The notes under the pieces: model-generated
What the model saw: only the letters and a program-made list of their open reading frames with translations
Databases searched by the model: none
Told to the model about the DNA's origin: nothing
Assembly: GCA_902619855.1 (NCBI GenBank)
Contig: CACNGE010000014.1
Span: 1-37,565, forward strand
Source: an uncultured Bacteroidota bacterium
Lineage (GTDB): Bacteria > Bacteroidota > Bacteroidia > Flavobacteriales > Flavobacteriaceae
Direction: 5' to 3'
DNA: 37,565 nt
Program-made: the position numbers and the translations under genes
Part shown: positions 34,224 through 37,565 of the stretch, piece after piece
Layout: each line of letters starts with the position of its first letter
How positions within the stretch are numbered: position 1 is the stretch's first letter

Positions 34224-34943
34224 CTATGTGCTGCTGCCAAACAGTAGCATTAGTTTTTCATAAAATGTAGTATAAAATTTAACAAATAACCTTCGTTTGG
34301 TTTTGTCTCGATTTCCCATTGTTTTCAATACACTTTCACCATCAATATGAATGAAAGGGTTATTGAGGATACCCAACACCTTTTGTTTATGCTCCCAAAA
34401 ATGTTGCATATCGACATCTATTGGTCTGAAAAAGGGAGAGCTGAAGGCTAGCATTTGTCTTGCTGCCTTTTTAGAGATGATATAAGCATAGGTTCCTTGG
34501 GGCGCTTTTTTGAATGAGATGAGTTGTAGCTCACCTTTGGATTGCAATATTTTTTTGATTCGTTTTTTTGGGATTTCACCTAGCTTTATGATATCCCAGT
34601 CGGAGGGGTTGATTGATGATACAAATTCGAAAACATTGTGTAGGTCTGCTTTTAACTCAAAATCATCTTCAAGCACAAGCATCTGATCGATGTCTTCATC
34701 AACCATTTTTTGCCAAAGCTTTCGATGGCTGAGGTAACAACCGATTTCACCTGGTTTTAGTGTCTTGTAATAGCCAAAATAATTTTGTCTTACACTGTAT
34801 GTTTCAATCAAACCAGCGTTCACTTTCGACCTTATATCTACTGCCGAAATGCGTTCAAAATCGTGACTATAGTTTGAGAGTTGTTCACTACATTTCTTGA
34901 GTCGATCGACAGATATATCTAAGTTTATAATGGCAATGCGCAT
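34224..34943 (-). CDS. Glycosyltransferase family 25 (LPS/LOS type)
   Basis: GT25 enzymes add sugars, often galactose, to lipooligosaccharide in many Gram-negative bacteria. The 239-residue protein begins MRIAIINLDISVDRLKKC, the GT25 N-terminus (I-N-L-D-x-x-x-x-R), and has LKPGEIGCYLSHRKLW (62-77) with the metal/donor motif LEDDF at 91-95. SDWDIIKLG and GTYAYIISKKAAR are further family segments, and PIDVDMQHFWEH provides the late acidic site. It is cytoplasmic or membrane-associated. It begins 18 bases after the GT32 gene in the same direction, so they are probably cotranscribed. It ends 3 bases from the convergent 33459 gene. Confidence 0.88.
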   Translation of the reverse strand: MRIAIINLDISVDRLKKCSEQLSNYSHDFERISAVDIRSKVNAGLIETYSVRQNYFGYYKTLKPGEIGCYLSHRKLWQKMVDEDIDQMLVLEDDFELKADLHNVFEFVSSINPSDWDIIKLGEIPKKRIKKILQSKGELQLISFKKAPQGTYAYIISKKAARQMLAFSSPFFRPIDVDMQHFWEHKQKVLGILNNPFIHIDGESVLKTMGNRDKTKRRLFVKFYTTFYEKLMLLFGSST

Positions 34944-34961
34944 CCAAATAAAATATTCCGT

Positions 34962-35753
34962 TTAATTTTTGCTTTGATTCTCATGCAAATACTCGGTTTT
35001 CATACAGTTGTAGAAGCGAGAATGGAAAAATAAAAAAATGAACCAATCATAAGACATTAGCGGCACTCTTTTTAGTTTAGAGATTGCACTATTCAGCTTA
35101 TAGCTAAGCGTTCTGTTCTTTTCAGACCACGAATCTGCCCACCAGTGAATACACACTGTGTTTTCTGTAATGCAGTCTTCTGAAAACTCCTCTACCCTGT
35201 GATAATAAGGATAAAAATAATCTTTGGTGAAAACAGTAACCCCACAGACTTCTTGGGTTTTGTGTTCGCTAACACCTCGATCAATAAGGTAGGGAGATGC
35301 GATGGTTGGTGAACCCATTTGATGGAAATTGAGTCTTTGTTTTCTCTCTGTCATTTCGAGGCAATCTTTAAAAAATGGATGCTTTGGAATCCCACCCAAT
35401 ACTGCTGTATTAATGGGATGCCTTGATTGACCAAATGCTGTCTGAAAACCAGTAAATGATGATAGCTTCATCATATCACCAAATGGTTTGATCATCTCTA
35501 TATCAGTATCTAAATAAATTCCACCTTTAAAATAAAGTGAATAAAAACGCATATAATCAGCAATGAAAGCCCACTTCTTTCTTTTGTACATTACCTTCAA
35601 AATGGGAATTTGTTTAAAAGGGGTATTTGACTCGTCCCAACAAATGATTTCATAATCTGGAAGTACTCTCTTCCATGATGCGATACATTTTTTGACCATT
35701 TCATTATGAGGGGCACCCCCATACCAGCAATAATGTATGATTTTTGGAATCAA
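34962..35753 (-). CDS. Glycosyltransferase family 32 (capsular/oligosaccharide type)
   Basis: GT32 enzymes are DXD glycosyltransferases used in capsule and oligosaccharide synthesis. The 263-residue protein starts MIPKIIHYCWYGG, the family N-terminus. AFIADYMRFYSLYFKGGIYLD carries D66 and R69 and leads to the DXD motif, D82-T-D84 in YLDTDIE. CIHWWADSW is the late family segment. A hydrophobic stretch near the C-terminus (YDWFIFLFFHS) could associate with the membrane. A TATCTTTG element lies upstream, and the large fusion gene ends 121 bases before it on the same strand. The sugar and acceptor cannot be read from sequence. Confidence 0.9.
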   Translation of the reverse strand: MIPKIIHYCWYGGAPHNEMVKKCIASWKRVLPDYEIICWDESNTPFKQIPILKVMYKRKKWAFIADYMRFYSLYFKGGIYLDTDIEMIKPFGDMMKLSSFTGFQTAFGQSRHPINTAVLGGIPKHPFFKDCLEMTERKQRLNFHQMGSPTIASPYLIDRGVSEHKTQEVCGVTVFTKDYFYPYYHRVEEFSEDCITENTVCIHWWADSWSEKNRTLSYKLNSAISKLKRVPLMSYDWFIFLFFHSRFYNCMKTEYLHENQSKN

Positions 35754-35769
35754 ATCATTGACTTTGGAT

Positions 35770-35777
35770 CAAAGATA
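35770..35777 (-). promoter_or_regulatory. Probable -7 element of the GT32-GT25 pair
   Basis: The minus strand reads TATCTTTG (TAnnTTTG) 17 bases before the GT32 ATG. No TTG sits at the normal upstream spacing. The rest of the 121-base gap holds a weak TTTGGG/CCCAAA inverted repeat (35805-35810 and 35823-35828) that could end the upstream transcript. Confidence 0.4.
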
Positions 35778-35874
35778 ATGATGTTCAAAGAATGTTCGAT
35801 TGTTTTTGGGAATAATCCGTGACCCAAACAAACAATAGTTCAAACTGTACTAAGGTTATTTATCATATATATAA

Positions 35875-37565
35875 TTAAAATTGCCAATCATCTGAATACA
35901 AACCATAAGCGTTATCCATAAAGTATTTTAACACGAAATTTTCGTTTGTCCAAGACTCAATATTAACATTATATAAATATGAGTTAACTCCTAATTCTTT
36001 AATATAAGACATCATTTCAATGTTGGTTTTAGCAAAATCGACAGAAACACTAATGTTTGAGACCCCCAATTCTTTGAGTCTCTTTATTTCATTTTTACCT
36101 AGGTTGCTTATCACCGATTGTGATGGCATAACAGAAAGGGAGTCAATTTGTAAGCCTTCTTTTATTGCTTTCATGTCAAAAAGCTCCATCATCAATCTTG
36201 ATTTATCAATAAATAAAGATGAAAATTTTTCTGGCTCATTAATTTTATCTGTAACAAGCCTTGTGTTAGGATGCTTTAAAAACCATTTGTTAATGTCATT
36301 CATGTCTAATGGACTATATGAATGATAAATTTTATGCTCTTTAAATTCCTTTAAATTTGGTGGAACATCTCCTAAAAACCCTACTTGCTTAGCCCAATTT
36401 TCCCAATCATGAGCTGCAACATAATAGTTGTCGGAAGTTTTAATTATATCTAGTTCAAATAGTCGAAATCCTTTATTGTAACTTGCATTTAAAGCTTCTA
36501 GAGAGTTTGTGTATTTTTTGCCATTAATAATACCACCAGCATGTGCAATGAAGCGCAAGGTGTCTGATATATAAAAATCATAATGTTTCGAAATTTTGCT
36601 TAACTCAAACACGTTTGTTTTTGCTCTCAACAACCCAGAAGTATTTAATGCGGTCAGTTCTGCTATATTATTTTTAATAAATTCAGCTTTATCACCAGTT
36701 ATATATTGAGACAGAAACTTGGCGTTACTTTCGATGTCGAGACTTTCAATAATCATTAAAGGTATATCCAATTGTACTTTTGGATCATTTGACTTTTCAA
36801 CATTTAATTTATTTGAATTGGTAATTAAATAAAGTTCTCTATCACTTTTTTTATCAAAAATTAGATCATCACCCATTTTTAAGTGATCAGGTAAAATTAT
36901 TACAACGGTATTTTCAAGAACACCCTCCTTTTCCAAAAAGGAAATTATTTCACTAATATGATAGTCAGTAGCTGAAATCATAAATTCTAAAGGGTCATCT
37001 CTTTTTTCAACAAAAGCCTCCATCCTTGTGTCATAAAAACCTTTGGGAAAATGTGTATCAGTTGTTGAGATAAATACCCCAAAAGGCTTTTTTGTTTCAA
37101 TCAGATCTTTTAATTCTTTTTTCGCTAAATCAAAAACATCTTTATCATGTAAGCCAAAAGGGGTTGTTTCCACTGGGTAATTAACAGACGTATAATCCAT
37201 TACCCTATCAAAATCCAGGGTGTAAAGCATATCTTTTATCCCAGAAAAATTAGCATCTCCGCAAAAATAAGCTAGCTCATAATTGGCATTAGATAAAACT
37301 GTACTCAGACTAGTAATATAGGATTCTTTAGATGATTTGAAAATTTTATTCGCCTGTACTCCAAAAAAAGCAGGAATTCCTGTTAACATGGTGTAAATTG
37401 ATCCTGATGTCCAATCACTCCCAATATTTTGTTTAATAGGTATATAAGTCCACTCATCCTTAAGCCTGGATAACTCTGGGGTAAGATGTTTATATGGTTC
37501 TTTCAGGAATGAGCTTTCTAGCGACTCTAAGCTGATAACTACAAGGTTTTTTGTAGCTGTGCTTT
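35875..37565 (-). CDS. LtaS/OpgB-type phosphoglycerol transferase fused to a GDPD domain (5' end off window)
   Basis: The frame is open from the right edge to the stop at 35875, with 562 residues visible; its start and any N-terminal membrane helices are outside. The first part is a sulfatase-fold phosphoglycerol transferase. It has NLVVISLESLE (metal-site glutamate), LTPELSRL, NIGSDWTSGSIYTMLTGIP (nucleophile threonine region), STTDTHFPKGFYD (histidine site) and ILPDHLKMG (36872-36897, aspartate and histidine). The second part, from about 36546 down, is a glycerophosphodiester phosphodiesterase-type barrel with FIAHAGG, TNSLEALNASYNKGFRLFELD and AAHDW (36403-36417), all its usual catalytic residues. 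The first activity would place glycerophosphate from phosphatidylglycerol on a glycan; the second would cleave a glycerophosphodiester. Base composition looks more AT-rich than the housekeeping part. Confidence 0.85.
   Translation of the reverse strand, partial: STATKNLVVISLESLESSFLKEPYKHLTPELSRLKDEWTYIPIKQNIGSDWTSGSIYTMLTGIPAFFGVQANKIFKSSKESYITSLSTVLSNANYELAYFCGDANFSGIKDMLYTLDFDRVMDYTSVNYPVETTPFGLHDKDVFDLAKKELKDLIETKKPFGVFISTTDTHFPKGFYDTRMEAFVEKRDDPLEFMISATDYHISEIISFLEKEGVLENTVVIILPDHLKMGDDLIFDKKSDRELYLITNSNKLNVEKSNDPKVQLDIPLMIIESLDIESNAKFLSQYITGDKAEFIKNNIAELTALNTSGLLRAKTNVFELSKISKHYDFYISDTLRFIAHAGGIINGKKYTNSLEALNASYNKGFRLFELDIIKTSDNYYVAAHDWENWAKQVGFLGDVPPNLKEFKEHKIYHSYSPLDMNDINKWFLKHPNTRLVTDKINEPEKFSSLFIDKSRLMMELFDMKAIKEGLQIDSLSVMPSQSVISNLGKNEIKRLKELGVSNISVSVDFAKTNIEMMSYIKELGVNSYLYNVNIESWTNENFVLKYFMDNAYGLYSDDWQF

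Overview
The window reads as a marine member of the Flavobacteriia (Bacteroidota). Supporting signs are a complete six-subunit Na+-translocating NADH:quinone reductase operon, type IX secretion parts (Plug and PorT), the lipoprotein TamL, a short primary sigma factor without region 1.1, menaquinone methylation, and repeated Bacteroidota-type promoter elements (TAnnTTTG, sometimes with an upstream TTG). Most of the window is moderately AT-rich chromosomal housekeeping DNA, tightly packed. No stretch above 300 bases lacks a gene, and I see no rRNA, tRNA, CRISPR array, insertion sequence or prophage.

Layout. 1-6179 (minus): nqrA-B-C-D-E-F, followed by a partial small gene that overlaps nqrF and leaves the left edge. 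6372-9713 (plus): T9SS Plug, apaG, pruA. 9710-10327 (minus): rsmG. 10422-12720 (plus): a fatty-acid desaturase and an aspartate aminotransferase. 12717-15565 (minus): the potassium uptake pair trkA-trkH. 15676-17086 (plus): menG overlapping porT. 17073-17801 (minus): a SpoU RNA methyltransferase. 17827-33444 (plus): tamL, fbaA, accD, rpsO, pnp, ggt, an exported S9A oligopeptidase, rpoD, rpe, anmK and a DUF885 lipoprotein. From 33459 to the right edge the content changes to surface-glycan genes: an unassigned glycan-type protein, a GT25 and a GT32 glycosyltransferase, and a large partial gene.

How they work together. Nqr oxidises NADH, reduces menaquinone (methylated by MenG) and exports Na+; TrkAH handles K+. 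Plug, PorT and TamL serve outer-membrane protein export and assembly. GGT, the S9A peptidase and the DUF885 protein look like exported or lipid-anchored peptide degraders, and AnmK recycles cell-wall sugar. The right end may build and modify a surface oligosaccharide.

The most unusual item is at 35875-37565. It is an LtaS/OpgB-type phosphoglycerol transferase (sulfatase fold) fused in one reading frame to a C-terminal glycerophosphodiester phosphodiesterase domain, next to GT32 and GT25 genes, in DNA that looks more AT-rich than the rest. Other points worth checking are a small gene overlapping nqrF, an SGET instead of SGAT flavinylation motif in NqrB, an AccD without zinc-ribbon cysteines, an S9A lipoprotein whose natural start would be an ATA codon downstream of a C9 tract, and a dyad around the accD promoter.
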